DNA of 64,000 nucleotides from Arcuatula senhousia. Lineage: Eukaryota > Mollusca > Bivalvia > Mytilida > Mytilidae. The notes under the pieces were generated by a model, which was not told the origin of the DNA, made no database searches, and saw only the letters and a list, made by a program, of their open reading frames with translations. Shown one piece after another: positions 46,496-56,399 of the stretch. Position 1 is the first letter of the stretch; each line of letters begins with the position of its first letter. The position numbers and the translations under genes are program-made. The stretch covers positions 19,873,092 to 19,937,091 of the forward strand of contig OZ020308.1 in NCBI GenBank assembly GCA_963971305.1, given 5' to 3'.

Positions 46496-46929
46496 AAAGA
46501 GTTAATGGCCTAGTAATTATATGAAATTCCTGTAAAAGTTAGTAATTTCACGTAATTCCTAATTACACACATTTACTGTAACATATATAAGGTAGGTAGG
46601 AAAATATAATTCCCAAACTGTTGAAAACCAAAAGTACTCAAAACCAAAACGTTCGAACAAGGAAGCCAAATCCAGCACTGAGGATCATTACAAGGAAAGA
46701 AACCTGGTGTTTTAAACAATTTTGAATTTAAAAACCGGAAGTTTCAGTAACAAAAATATTAGAAAGATTTGAAACGTGTTTGTTTGTTGACGGATTTGTT
46801 TGGTTTTGTGACGTAGAACATTCGAATTCCTAATCTTTTTTTTTTCATTTTCAATAGTACAAACTCAGAAAAAAGCCACACTACTTTCATCGTCTTTAAG
46901 AATACAAATAATATGTTTTCTATCAGAAA

Positions 46930-47275
46930 AGCTTATTAGAACTCGGTCTTTTAGAGCAACTTCCATTAAATTCCGGCACTTTTCTGATGTTCATTCTTTG
47001 AAAACTTTCGATTGTTGAACTTTCTACACTATATTGCCAAACGAAAATCTTAAGTGTTGTGTAAATATTTTTTTTTAAAGATTTGTTTCAAGATCGAAGT
47101 CGTTTTAGGTTATGAATCTACATTTTTCACCAAACATCTAATTATTTGCAGTTTGCTTTATACAAAATATTTGTCACATGTGAAGGAGAGTTTTCAACAA
47201 TAATTCGACATTTCAAAAGCAAAACCTCTGCTCTACTACAGCGACCTGTTTTTAAATTAACTTATATTCCTTATT
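46930..47275 (+). pseudogene. Highly degenerate PLE RT fragment
   Basis: TCTGATGTTCATTCTTTGAA, AACTTTCGATTG and TATATTGCCAAACGAAAATC correspond to the VHSLKTFDFSTLYTTLPHEKL region of the copy at 23007-23384, and TTGTCACATGTGAAGGAGAG to the FVTFGGE region. The frame is lost throughout. Confidence 0.55.
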
Positions 47276-47279
47276 TGTT

Positions 47280-48390
47280 GTTTTATTTTGAAAACGGACT
47301 AATAGTGTGAAAGGTAGGGAACCGCTACTTCAAGATTTAATGGTTGTGAAGCACAAAAAAAATCCAGAATTAGCAAAATACTGTAGGCTGTAACAGGTTG
47401 CAACTTTTCGTTCCAATATTTTATGGAAAATATGTTTTACTTATTTCTAAGCAACCATATCTAAGACGTTTTCCGCATTTATTACACAATATCAAGAAAA
47501 GCCTGTTATGATAATCAGATAATCAAAAATTGTATCCAACATGCCAGATTGTGCTAAAATGAATTTTTTTGTCGTTTTTTTTCTTGTATTTTTTGGGGCA
47601 TATAACACACGGGCAATAATGACATGTTCTGTCAATAATTTTGCGAATGCTTCTTAAGCCTTCGTGTCAGTTAAGCGATTGCTTTCATTAGATCCTGTTG
47701 TCCCTTAATTTCTGGGTTAGGCGTTATCCTCTTCACTACTTAAATTTCTATTTAAAGAGTTTTAGATAAATTTTAGAATAAGAGTACAAATAAGTTTTGA
47801 AAAAAAACATTTAAAGAAAGAAAGATTATCAGGAGCTAAAGACTCCATAAAATTTGGATTAAAAAGTAAACCTGTAAGAATATGACCTTAATTTATATAT
47901 TTTTCTCCACAATTAACATTTAAGCTGAATATAAAAAAATCAACAAATATTTGGCATTTAAAAACACAGTGTAAAGGTTAAATTTGCTTCCATCATTGAT
48001 TCATATTCATCGTTCATTGAATTTGAAGGTATTCCCTCTTTAACGTAACTGACTACTTTCATTATGAAAAGACGATAATGAAATGTTGAATAAGTATACG
48101 AGACAAAACCAATTTAATTAATATATGCTTTCTTCACTATCTTTTTACCTGTTCCCATGTGCATGTTATCTGATGTGTATGCTATATATTTATGTACGGG
48201 CCTACAAAACCTTTTCTTGAATTAGCTTGTGTTTTTATTTAACCGATTTTCAATATTTTTCTACAGCTATGAATGATAATGATCTTTAAATCGTAAGTGA
48301 AATCAGCAATGTATGCTTTACTAAGAGCTTCTAGTTGACCGATTAACAAATGCACCACTAGAAAGATTATATTTTCGTTATTGCTAGTAG
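47280..48390. other. No recognisable gene or repeat
   Basis: AT-rich sequence without supported features. Confidence 0.4.
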
Positions 48391-48394
48391 ACAT

Positions 48395-48480
48395 GATAGA
48401 AAAATCGTTTACATTCGACATTTACAATTGAGATTTACGATTGAGGTATTTAAACTCGGGGTCCATATCAAAACTGTAAC
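48395..48480 (+). repeat. Short copy of the 63465/49980 dispersed repeat
   Basis: GATAGAAAAATCGTTTACAT, TCGACATTTACAATTGAGAT and GAGGTATTTAAAC match 63472-63540 and, inverted, 49960-50020. Confidence 0.6.
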
Positions 48481-49060
48481 ATTTATAGAAAGTTTCAGTC
48501 ATTTAGTCCATCCTTACGTCTGTCCATCCGTGACCTTTTGGTAAAGTTTTTGGGTAAGATTGATATCTTCGGTGCTATACGTGGTGGTGGGTCAATGATT
48601 TTTTCACCAGCAGATGCATGGCATAGCGAAACACCACACAGTAGTGAGTGTGTATGTTGGTGTCTTGCTCCCTCGTAACACTATAGGTTATTTGAAAAGG
48701 GATGATAAAATGAACATGAAATGATGATGATAATGAAATATGAGGGTGGGGTGGGAAACAAAGAAGAAGTAAATTTTAAAGAACCACAGGAAACATGGGA
48801 GAAGTGGCCATGAGTAGGGGGTGGTGGTGCACTATTTGGCGGTCCACACAAGGGTCTTTTACGTCCATAACACTCTCACACACGCTGGCTTACTATGGTC
48901 AGCGGTCAGAGTTTCCTTATTATAGACCTGGCAACCCCTGCGGAAGAGGGCTACCCTATTCAGTCACCTAGGATAAACACCGTGGTTGTTCTGTGGGCTG
49001 AACACTGACCCAACGTCAAAATCCAAAGACCCTTAGTCGACAAGCTAGGCTCTGCTGCGG
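48480..49060 (+). repeat. Second copy of the 41030 dispersed repeat
   Basis: 48720-49060 repeats the block order of 41030-41400. Upstream (48600-48690), CCAGCAGATGCATGGCATAG and ACTATAGGTTATTTG may be part of the same repeat. No gene is seen. Confidence 0.5.
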
Positions 49061-49540
49061 GCCTATTAGCCTTCCGGGCCCTTCACAGGACCATCACACA
49101 GTAGAAAGTAGGTCACTGCAACCTAAATTTAAAGTATGAACGATTTTGGAAACGGTCCATATATGTATCTCGGTTAATACATGTTAAGAGTCAAGAACGG
49201 TCGGGTCCTTCGTGCATCATAGACACATTTTATATAAATAAAACATTTTTGTAAAAGAGCCTGCACATGTGGGACCTGTCCAACACAAAAAATTCTTATT
49301 ACAGGGTTGTGTAGCTCCTCGATGGTGGTCTTCTCTTAAAAGTTTTACGGAAGACATCATATAGTTGTAAACAAAATTAGGAATTCTATCTCGATAACAG
49401 AATATGGGATTTTCATATCATATTTTATTTTTGGTCTCATTTTACCTGATTTGACACGATTGGCAACAGTGGTCGGCAGCGTTGCTTGAAGAATGTGGTA
49501 CAACAAACAGAGACTGCTTACCAATCTGAAGCTCCTGTGT
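49060..49540. other. No recognisable gene
   Basis: No supported feature apart from short open frames. Confidence 0.35.
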
Positions 49541-50025
49541 GCATTCTCGTTGTTTTGTCTGTTTTTTTTTGTGTTGTTCTCGTTTCTGTTGAATGATTTC
49601 GTTTTTGCCCTTTCTGAATTGACAGTCGAATGCCCCATCGGTACATGTGTACCTCTCCGCTAATTATAGGAAAACAGGCTCCAAAAATTCGGAAAGTACT
49701 TGAAATTGATTCCAATTCGTCCGATTAATCTTCGAAGTTACAGAATTGTTAACTGAATACAAACGTTCCTCGGATCTCACACACGTTTTATATATGTCGA
49801 AACTGTGCAATCGGCATTCTTAACTATTTTTCATGCTTCAAGAAGAATTGAAGTTTACATATGTAAAACGTCCTAAGAGTATTGAAACATTTAAAACGTA
49901 AATTACTAGAATAAACTACCTATAACTGTGTTTTCATTTTGAGATTTCCCCTGACTTTAAATACCTAAATCTTGAATCTAAATTGTAAATGTCGAATGTA
50001 AATGATTTTCTATCATGTCTAGTAC
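49540..50025 (-). repeat. ~480-bp dispersed repeat, inverted relative to 63465-64000
   Basis: In reverse orientation this matches 63465-64000: GGAAAACAGGCTCCAAAAAT, GGAACGTTTG-type sequence, GTGCAATCGGCATTCTTAAC, TTCAAGAAGAATTGAAGTTT and TGTAAATGTCGAATGTAAAT. The left part (49540-49650) is the purine-rich dispersed repeat in reverse. Confidence 0.75.
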
Positions 50026-50505
50026 CAAATCATTTCAATATCAGTTGGGATTTCCCCATTAATAATACAAATTGCTTACAACATTCTTTCAAATCTGCTA
50101 CTAAATTAATGATATTTTTGATAATTAAGAAAAAGATAATTCAATATATAAAGAGATAAGTTTATAAGTTCATAACTAATCAAGGGCCTAAGAAGTGGCA
50201 TACAAGATATAATTTGTTATTTAAAATTACAAATAAAAACAATTGAATAAAATATCATAATTATAGCATATGCCATGCATAACTTTCCTATATTTCTACA
50301 ACAGACAGTAACATGTTTCTGGTTGAAAAAGACTAAATAAGGCATCAAATATTAATAATATTATTTCCCAGTTACTTTTTGAAAGGATTCACAAACGCTA
50401 TTTAATATTTATTCATCAACCATAGACTGTTATTATTAGGAGATAAGAATTTTTAATTAGAATAATTAATTGATTTATATGTGTTTTTGAAAAAAAGGGT
50501 TTCTT
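50025..50505. other. No recognisable gene or repeat
   Basis: AT-rich sequence preceding a possible first exon. Confidence 0.4.
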
Positions 50506-50508
50506 GAA

Positions 50509-50614
50509 ATGTCATACAAGGAACATTTCCACGGTGTACAACGGTTTCGGATGCATTGTGATCAAATTACGTTGCATGATAACTTTGCAATGGATGCTCG
50601 CACGGTTTTAGGAG
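50509..50614 (+). CDS. Possible first exon, paralogue of the 57355-57539 exon
   Basis: ATG at 50509 opens MSYKEHFHGVQRFRMH, then CDQITLHDNF, and ends at a strong donor GTAAGT (50615). About 60 bases (GTTTCGGATG, TTGTGATCAAATTACG, TTGCATGATAACTTT) are nearly identical to the minus-strand exon at 57355-57539. Compared with that copy, a short deletion and a one-base insertion shift the middle segment out of frame and back, changing about eight residues while both EHFH and CDQITLHDNF stay in frame. It may be a functional paralogue or a pseudogene piece; no downstream exon was identified. Confidence 0.4.
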
Positions 50615-51395
50615 GTAAGTACGCAGGTTGGGCTGCTAAAATTGCTAAATAATCACAGTATATGTCGGTTTATTTGGGAAAATAAACTTTTACGGAAGGA
50701 CACAATGGTCAGCAAAGCTATTGATATCATTTGTTGTACTTACAACTATCTAGGAGCTTGAATATAAGTTTTTTGTTGCACAGTTATCTTCGGAAATTGA
50801 AAGTATTGGATGCAAATCGACTTTATATGTTTGAAATGACTATTTGAGGCTTATGAATTGTTAATAAATTTCATATTTATCACCAAAACCAAGTAGCAGA
50901 TAAAATGTCGTCGATTGCAACAATATTAACAAAAAATAAGTCGTTTTCAAGGATAACGGATCTTCATGATCATGACAACGGATAACTTAATTAAACAATT
51001 ATCTTGAAAACGAGGTCATGAACCTATCCAATTTTTTGGCTTATTTTATACCTTTTACTATCATCATTTCACGTAAGGCATCAAATTTAAATCCTTATTA
51101 TTTTCAATGATAGTAGCAAACATCCTTAACAACTCTTTTCATTATTTGTTTTGTGGACGAGGTCGTCATATTTTGACTGTTCATTTATATTCATGTTTGA
51201 GTTCCTATATGCAAGGTGCATCTTAACTTTTTGATCCTTATTTTTTTATTACCTGACAAGTTAAATTTTACTTGGCTCGAATTATTAATATTTATTTTCC
51301 AGGAGAATTGATTTTATTTACAAGGAGTAAAGTTATTATATTGCATTATGATAACTTTGTATTTTTCATTTATGTAATAAAATGCGGAAAAGAAA
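50615..51395. other. No recognisable gene or repeat
   Basis: AT-rich. AATAAA on the minus strand near 51311-51316 could serve as polyadenylation signal for the exon at 51399-51582. Confidence 0.35.
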
Positions 51396-51398
51396 TTG

Positions 51399-51582
51399 TC
51401 AAATATCGTCTTTTAATTCTATCCCAAGCCTCGCAGTAGGAAGAATCTTCGACTCGTCACATTTGTGATGCTGTCTTATTCGACGACATCCTCGGGATAC
51501 CTGCATTGGTTTAGAAACATCTGATGGTTTTGACTTTATTTGCTTTCTAGCCTTTCGGGCAAATGTGTCAAAAAAGTGGTCC
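51399..51582 (-). CDS. Possible terminal exon of a basic protein
   Basis: On the minus strand a pyrimidine-rich acceptor (CTTTTTTACAG, ending at 51583) is followed by an open frame entering in phase 2: DHFFDTFARKARKQIK, SKPSDVSKPMQVSRGCRRIR, QHHKCDESKILPTARLG, then IELKDDI and stop. It is rich in Lys, Arg and His with two Cys, and its GC content is above the flanks. I do not recognise the family. Upstream exons were not found, so the open frame alone (up to 84 codons if unspliced) remains an alternative. Confidence 0.4.
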
Positions 51583-51674
51583 CTGTAAAAAAGTGCTTTA
51601 ATTAAAAGTCCATTTACATTGTAGCAATTTAAACCTAACGTATGTATAAACACAATTTACAAAGTCAGGATTAT

Positions 51675-52130
51675 AATCTTGAAATTTTGTATGTGACTTT
51701 ATTAGGTTCTATTGTACCGCGAGTATCGATTTTGGGTCAGACATGTGACTACTTCCTGTTTTCCGACTAAGATAAATTTCTACGTAAGTTGTCAATGTTT
51801 TAAAATGTTTCGTAACAGTTTTCTCGGCAACTACTGATCACAATGGTTTGCAATTTTGCATGTGACTTCATTATTGTCTATTTTACCGTGAGTATCGGTT
51901 TTGGGTCCGACGTATGACTACTTCTAGTTTACCGACATAACATCTTTTTTCTTCCATCGGGTTAATGTTTATTATCGTAACAGATTTTTACAGAAACTAT
52001 GCATCACTGCTTCTTGATGTTTGGTGTGCAACTTCACTTTGGGGTCCCTTACCACAGGATTTGATTTTTTGTTTTGGGCAGTGGGCGGCGTATACTCAGC
52101 GAGCATTGGCTCACAGTTTTCTTTTTTAAC
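51675..52130 (+). repeat. Diverged ~170-bp tandem repeat
   Basis: TTGTATGTGACTTTATTA, ACCGCGAGTATCGATTTTGG and GACTACTTCCTGTTTTCCGA recur as TTGCATGTGACTTCATTA, ACCGTGAGTATCGGTTTTGG and GACTACTTCTAGTTTACCGA about 170 bp later, and a partial third unit begins near 52015. The tail reads GTGGGCGGCGTATACTCAGC. It is similar in plan to the other tandem-bearing elements. Confidence 0.65.
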
Positions 52131-52580
52131 AAAGTCTTTACAATTTCAGATGTATAGGAAGGTGATCAGTTTTGGCATGAATATACATTTACTGTATTAG
52201 ACGAGGCCAATAGCAGCATGTACTCGGATGTGCGATTTCCCCAGGATCATTAAAGAACCTTCGTGGCCGGTGTTTCTTACCTTAAAACCATTCTTTCTAT
52301 CTTGTTTACTGCATCAGAAACATTTCTTTCAACAGTATGACATGTGCTATCCTTTAAACTTTGGTTGGATTCTATTGGAACAAATGGGTACACCGACTTT
52401 TTCGTTGTTACTATCTTGAAAGTCCTTAGAAGAAAAAAAAATGTGAATCAACCAATCAATCATTTCTTTACTTCCTCATATATAGATAATAATGATACTG
52501 GTATGACACAATTTAACAAAAGACACTATAAATATATACAGAATTCATATAGATAAGAGAAAAAATAAATATAAAAATAA
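52130..52580. other. No recognisable gene
   Basis: Short open frames only, without motifs. Confidence 0.35.
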
Positions 52581-52586
52581 CATATA

Positions 52587-53451
52587 CAGATGGGTCCAAA
52601 CCTAACCTGTATGCAAACCAAACTAAAAAAGCAAACCAGAAGTTTGGTCTAAGTTCACTTTTCACTAAGTTTGATTTACTTTAGCAAACAAAAGTTTACT
52701 CGAAAAGTAAACCAGACGGCTTGTTTGTTTTGGTTTGGTTTGGTCAGAGCGAACCAAACTTTAAAAAGCAAACCAAACCAGCGCCTTAGTTTGACTTGGT
52801 TTGGTGAGTTCTGAACAAACCGCGAGTATGCGAAGATGATTCATATAATCAATGTGAACGAATGTCCGAACTATTTCACAATTATTACATTTCATGAACA
52901 AATATTTTTCACTAAATGTCTCAATCGAATTACAAAGTCTGATTTAAACATTTAACATCATATTAGATTGGAATTTTATGAGTAAACCAAACCAGCACCC
53001 AAGTTTTCTATTTTTAAAGCGGCCTGGTTTGGTTATGAGCATGCGCAGATGATTCAAAGAATCGAAGTGAAACGACGTCCGACATCATTTTATGATATTT
53101 TGTTCTCGTAAAACAAATATGTTTTACTTGAAGAATTTATTATGATTTAGTTATTAACCATCATATTGAATTGGTTTGGTAAGAGTAAACCAAACCAGCG
53201 CCCTATTTTGGTTTGGTCAGAGCAACCCAAACTAGCGTCAACGATTGGTTTGGTCAAGCAAACCAAACAAGCCACCTGGTTTGGTTTGCTTTTCAAACCA
53301 AACCAAACTAGAAAAAGCGAACCATGGTTTGTTTTGAGTAAACTGTGGGTTTGCTATTTTGTTTGGTCAAGCAAACCAAACCAAACCAGAAAAGTAAACT
53401 AGATGTTTGCTCCAGGTTCACTTTTGTACAGGTAAGGTTTGGACCCATCTG
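52587..53451. mobile_element. TIR element made largely of AAACCAAACC / TTTGGTTTGG
   Basis: The left end CAGATGGGTCCAAACCTAAC is matched by the reverse complement of the right end, CAGATGGGTCCAAACCTTAC. The flanks share ACATAT (two of eight positions differ if an 8-bp duplication is assumed). The interior is dominated by AAACCAAACCAG and its reverse complement TTTGGTTTGG in both orientations, so the strand is almost entirely self-complementary. The 78-codon frame at 53166-53402 is repeat-derived. The ends resemble the element at 20615-21145, and the CAG start plus probable 8-bp target suggest hAT affinity. Confidence 0.75.
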
Positions 53452-53459
53452 TACATATT

Positions 53460-54245
53460 ATAATAAAGTGGAAATACATAGGATGCAAAGTGATAATGCG
53501 TTATGTTAAGATCATCATGCAAATTATAAAATTCCTATCTGACAAACTGTGGAAGACGTTAACCGGAAAACATATATACTCTATATAAGTTCTGTTTTCA
53601 AGGTAAGAAAGTTTCATTACTCCAGAAAGAACAATCAGATTTACATGAGACTTGGTATACAACTTAAGACAATCATATTTATTACAAATACTATTTCAAG
53701 TTTCAAGGATTCCGTTAAAGCAATATGAAGTTATGAAATGAAGTATTAACGAAGGACAGACGGACATTTGTATACCTAAATACGTCCCGTCAAAAAATGA
53801 CGGGAATATAAAAAACGGTTTTCGACTATCATTTTTGAAAATTTAACTAAGTCAGCAAAACGGAAGTAGGTGAGCGACAGACCTGAAAAAAAATCCCACA
53901 GTATATTCATGCTGTATACCAAATATCAAGAGGCTGTGATTGGTTGTTCAAGAGAAAAATGTTACGTTACGAAAATGAAAATAAAAGTTCAAAATGATTT
54001 AAGTATGAATTATACCTGTCCTATGGATCAGATCTATAATGATGTATCTCTGTTACAATTGACATAATCCTTGGGATGCTCACAGCCTTTGGACAACCCA
54101 TGCGAGTCGTATCCATCTCACTTAGTTCACTGAAAAACGTCTCGTTGGCAAGACTAGATATAGACCTTTGGTTGTAACAGTTGACTTTATCACGGCATAT
54201 AACTGAAAATTTGTATTGATCTTTTGTAAAAATCCCTCAAAGATT
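53460..54245. other. Probable dispersed repeat, no gene
   Basis: GAAGGACAGACGGACATTTG and TACGTCCCGTCAAAAAATGA near 53750-53800 look like the tail of a tandem-bearing element (compare 1340-1412). No exon is supported. Confidence 0.35.
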
Positions 54246-54249
54246 GACG

Positions 54250-55100
54250 AATGAAAGAAGCAAAGGTGTACCAAAGGGGTAATCAGTATCATAATACCGT
54301 GAAGACAAAGACAAAACCGGCAGACAAAAACTCATTACAACAAAGCAAACCACATAACAACATAAAAAACACACACACACAAAACAACAAAACCGCATCC
54401 AGCAACGTGAACTCAAGTCAAAACGAGAGTGAACTCAGGTGCTCCTGAAGAGTAAGCAGTTCCTGTTTGCTATAGCACACCCGTCACGTTGCAAAAGATC
54501 GATTAAGTGTTGGTCATATCAGGAAAGGATGACATTACAAAACTCTATGTCAACATCTGTGCTCATCTGAGAGATAGAAATCCCGTATTTGTAAACAAGC
54601 ACATGATGTCGTCCGTAAAATTTCTTGAGTGATAACAACAACCTGGGAGCAACGTACCCCTGTGTTAACAATTTGCCTGTCAGCCGTGTAGCTCTATCAC
54701 GGAAGTCGTTGTACTCCCCACATGCTCTGGAATAACGAATCAATTGTGATACGTAAACTCCATATGCTGGAGTGGACGGAATGTTGCTACACAGAAAGGG
54801 AAAGTTAACTATTGGAAAGTTGGAGTCGTCACGTTTGTCATAAAGCCCTGTACAAAGCCTTCCTTGTGTGTCAATTTCGAGAAATAGATCCAAATATGAA
54901 GCAGACCTCCTAGAATCTGTAGTGTCCTTTATCTCAAGTTCCTTCGGATATATTAGATGTAAATAGTCACCAAATCGAGGATTGTTTAGTAAAAAGACAT
55001 CACCAATATAACGAAATGTGAGATTGAAGGATAAAGCAAGTTTGCGGTCCTTTTTGTCTAGAAGTGATTGTAAGAAGTCTGCTTCATATGAAGTAATTTA
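54250..55100 (-). pseudogene. PLE fragment: RT from catalytic box to 3' tail
   Basis: The minus strand reads SYEADFLQSLLDKKDRKLA, TFRYIGDVFLLNNPRFGDYL, IYPKELEIKDTTDSRRSA, LDLFLEIDTQGRLCTGLYD, TPAYGVYVSQLIRYSRA and LLTQGYVAPRLLLSLKKFY with an open frame over most of its length. The YxDD box is YIGD here (GGT at the first Asp position), which would inactivate the enzyme. The part before SYEAD is missing and is replaced near 55100 by the coding end of an unrelated gene. 54250-54500 is the purine-rich tail. This copy belongs to a different PLE lineage from the 21955 and 30705 copies. Confidence 0.8.
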
Positions 55101-56169
55101 TGGACATTCCAAATAGCGGAAATGATCCAAAGTCGACATCACGTAACAAAAATGATTTCATGCGAATTCTTCTGAAAGTGCGATCAATTGCAGAAATACC
55201 TGGCGCATCTTCAGCCTCGTACCATTCCCTCATTAACCCACAAAAGTCGGTTTCTTCATCATATTCAAGTTCCCTCATGGCATTTTCAACCTCTTTTGAG
55301 AATGTCTTTTGTGCATAGGCATTGCTCTGTTTGTCTATTAAATCAACGACGAGTCCTTTACTTATTATGATTCTATCTTTCTCGGCGACATCGTGCCAAG
55401 CTTTTCTGCGTATTCCTCGAAGTCCGTCTTTACAGACCTTTACTCGCAAATTCACCAACAAATGATGGGCATCGACACATTTTGGCTCTAATTTCTGTCT
55501 TTCAGTCGAATATTCCGGATACAAAAACCAATCAATTGAACCAATTGCTTCAATTTCCGTATTTTCCTTGAAAGGTGAGGCTTGTCTCCATTTCTCTTCT
55601 GCCTTTGGATACTTTATGGTTGTATAAACTAGATTCAGAAGATTCTTTGAAACACGACCGTTATACTGGTTTAATGTTCGAAGCTTTTTTGTAGCAAACT
55701 CTTTCAATGTTAACATTCCTTTTACTTTCTTTTCATTTTCTACCTTCATTCCATCACCAATAACTCTACTTATCCCATTGGCCTTTATCTGATGATTCCA
55801 TGACTTCCAAATGATCAAATTTGCTTCTTTCTGCTGCACAATTGTGGCATCGACAATACCATTTAACTCATCATGGGTAAGCTTCTTCAGCGATAAAGAA
55901 TTTCCTATGACCTCTTTTATCTCGGATTCCAATTTATGTTCCCAGCGCTTTATCACACTGCTATTCCGATGTTTCCGTAAATTGTGAAGTATAGTCCTAC
56001 AGCTTTCATCCGACAGTCTTTGAGCTTGAGGCGTATTGGTTGTGCCATTTACACCAGTGTTCACCTCTTCTTCCGGATCATCCGAAATCATATCTCGGGC
56101 ATCCGTTTCCGCATCGTGTTTTTCCAGATCATTTACGATTCCTGTTGAAACATCATCGCATACAATCAA
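55084..56169 (-). CDS. Unknown protein, 361-codon frame, truncated at its 3' end
   Basis: The minus-strand frame starts MIVCDDVSTGIVNDLEKH but probably continues from upstream (the frame is open to SDDALDALIVCDD just before the ATG). It is charged and mostly helical in look: IKRWEHKLESEIKEVIG, IVQQKEANLIIWKSWNHQIK, LKEFATKKLRTLNQYNGRVS, IDWFLYPEYSTERQKLEPK, VDAHHLLVNLRVKVCKDG, FCGLMREWYEAEDAPGISA and IRMKSFLLRDVDFGSFPLF. No enzymatic motif is obvious. The last five or so codons come from the adjoining PLE sequence, so the native C-terminus is lost. I have an impression that similar HHLL...C.LMR.WYEA.D.G proteins are multicopy in bivalves, but cannot support a function. Confidence 0.55.
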   Translation of the reverse strand: MIVCDDVSTGIVNDLEKHDAETDARDMISDDPEEEVNTGVNGTTNTPQAQRLSDESCRTILHNLRKHRNSSVIKRWEHKLESEIKEVIGNSLSLKKLTHDELNGIVDATIVQQKEANLIIWKSWNHQIKANGISRVIGDGMKVENEKKVKGMLTLKEFATKKLRTLNQYNGRVSKNLLNLVYTTIKYPKAEEKWRQASPFKENTEIEAIGSIDWFLYPEYSTERQKLEPKCVDAHHLLVNLRVKVCKDGLRGIRRKAWHDVAEKDRIIISKGLVVDLIDKQSNAYAQKTFSKEVENAMRELEYDEETDFCGLMREWYEAEDAPGISAIDRTFRRIRMKSFLLRDVDFGSFPLFGMSINYFI

Positions 56170-56174
56170 AGCAT

Positions 56175-56399
56175 CTAATGCATCATCTGAAATCGTCCTT
56201 CACTAATATGTCTAATCAAAGTACAAAAGTCTGTTTTCAATTGTTCTTTATGAAGTTTTTTTAGTACATTAGGGATAAACTCTTGAATTTCATTGTTAAG
56301 ATTTTCATCTTTAGAAGGTAACAATTTTCGCTTCTTGCTTGTTTTCAGGGAAGTTTTAGTTTCGTAGGCCAGTTGACGAAGGTCAGGACGCGAAATCAT
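56175..56399 (-). CDS. N-terminal part of the same gene, other frame
   Basis: The minus strand encodes 74 codons: MISRPDLRQLAYETKT, SLKTSKKRKLLPSKDENL (basic, possible nuclear-localisation patch KKRK), then FIPNVLKKLHKEQLKT and DFCTLIRHISEG. The frame ends at 56175, overlapping the start of the next frame. A one-base shift or an intron ending at TTTCAG (near 56187-56192) would join it to the 361-codon frame. An in-frame TGA immediately precedes the ATG. Confidence 0.45.
   Translation of the reverse strand: MISRPDLRQLAYETKTSLKTSKKRKLLPSKDENLNNEIQEFIPNVLKKLHKEQLKTDFCTLIRHISEGRFQMMH

Larger units (their letters stand above)
39753..46501. mobile_element. piggyBac-like element (TTAA target, CTCTTTACCGTT ends)
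   Basis: The left end CTCTTTACCGTT follows TTAA (39749-39752); the right end, reverse complemented, also reads CTCTTTACCGTT and is followed by TTAA (46502-46505). TTAA duplication is the hallmark of piggyBac elements. The TIR is short (12 bp). No transposase frame is recognisable in the 6.7 kb, which is filled with nested insertions: a hammerhead-like repeat, a PLE remnant, a tandem-repeat element and a mariner-like element. Assignment rests on the target site and TIR only. Confidence 0.6.
39672..46582. mobile_element. Second copy of the TTACAG MITE, split by an insertion
   Basis: Bases 39672-39752 (ACAGTAAATGTGTGTAA start) and 46502-46582 (inverted ATTTACTGTAAC end) together make a ~160-bp MITE like that at 33583-33745. 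The two halves are separated by 6.7 kb bounded by TTAA. The split copy dates the insertion as later than the MITE. Confidence 0.7.

Noticed and set aside
33583..46582. A single 13-kb transposon bounded by the outermost TTACAG ends
   Set aside because: The intermediate ends at 33745 and 39672 show two separate ~160-bp MITE copies, with the DIRS-like element between them and the piggyBac-like element splitting the second.
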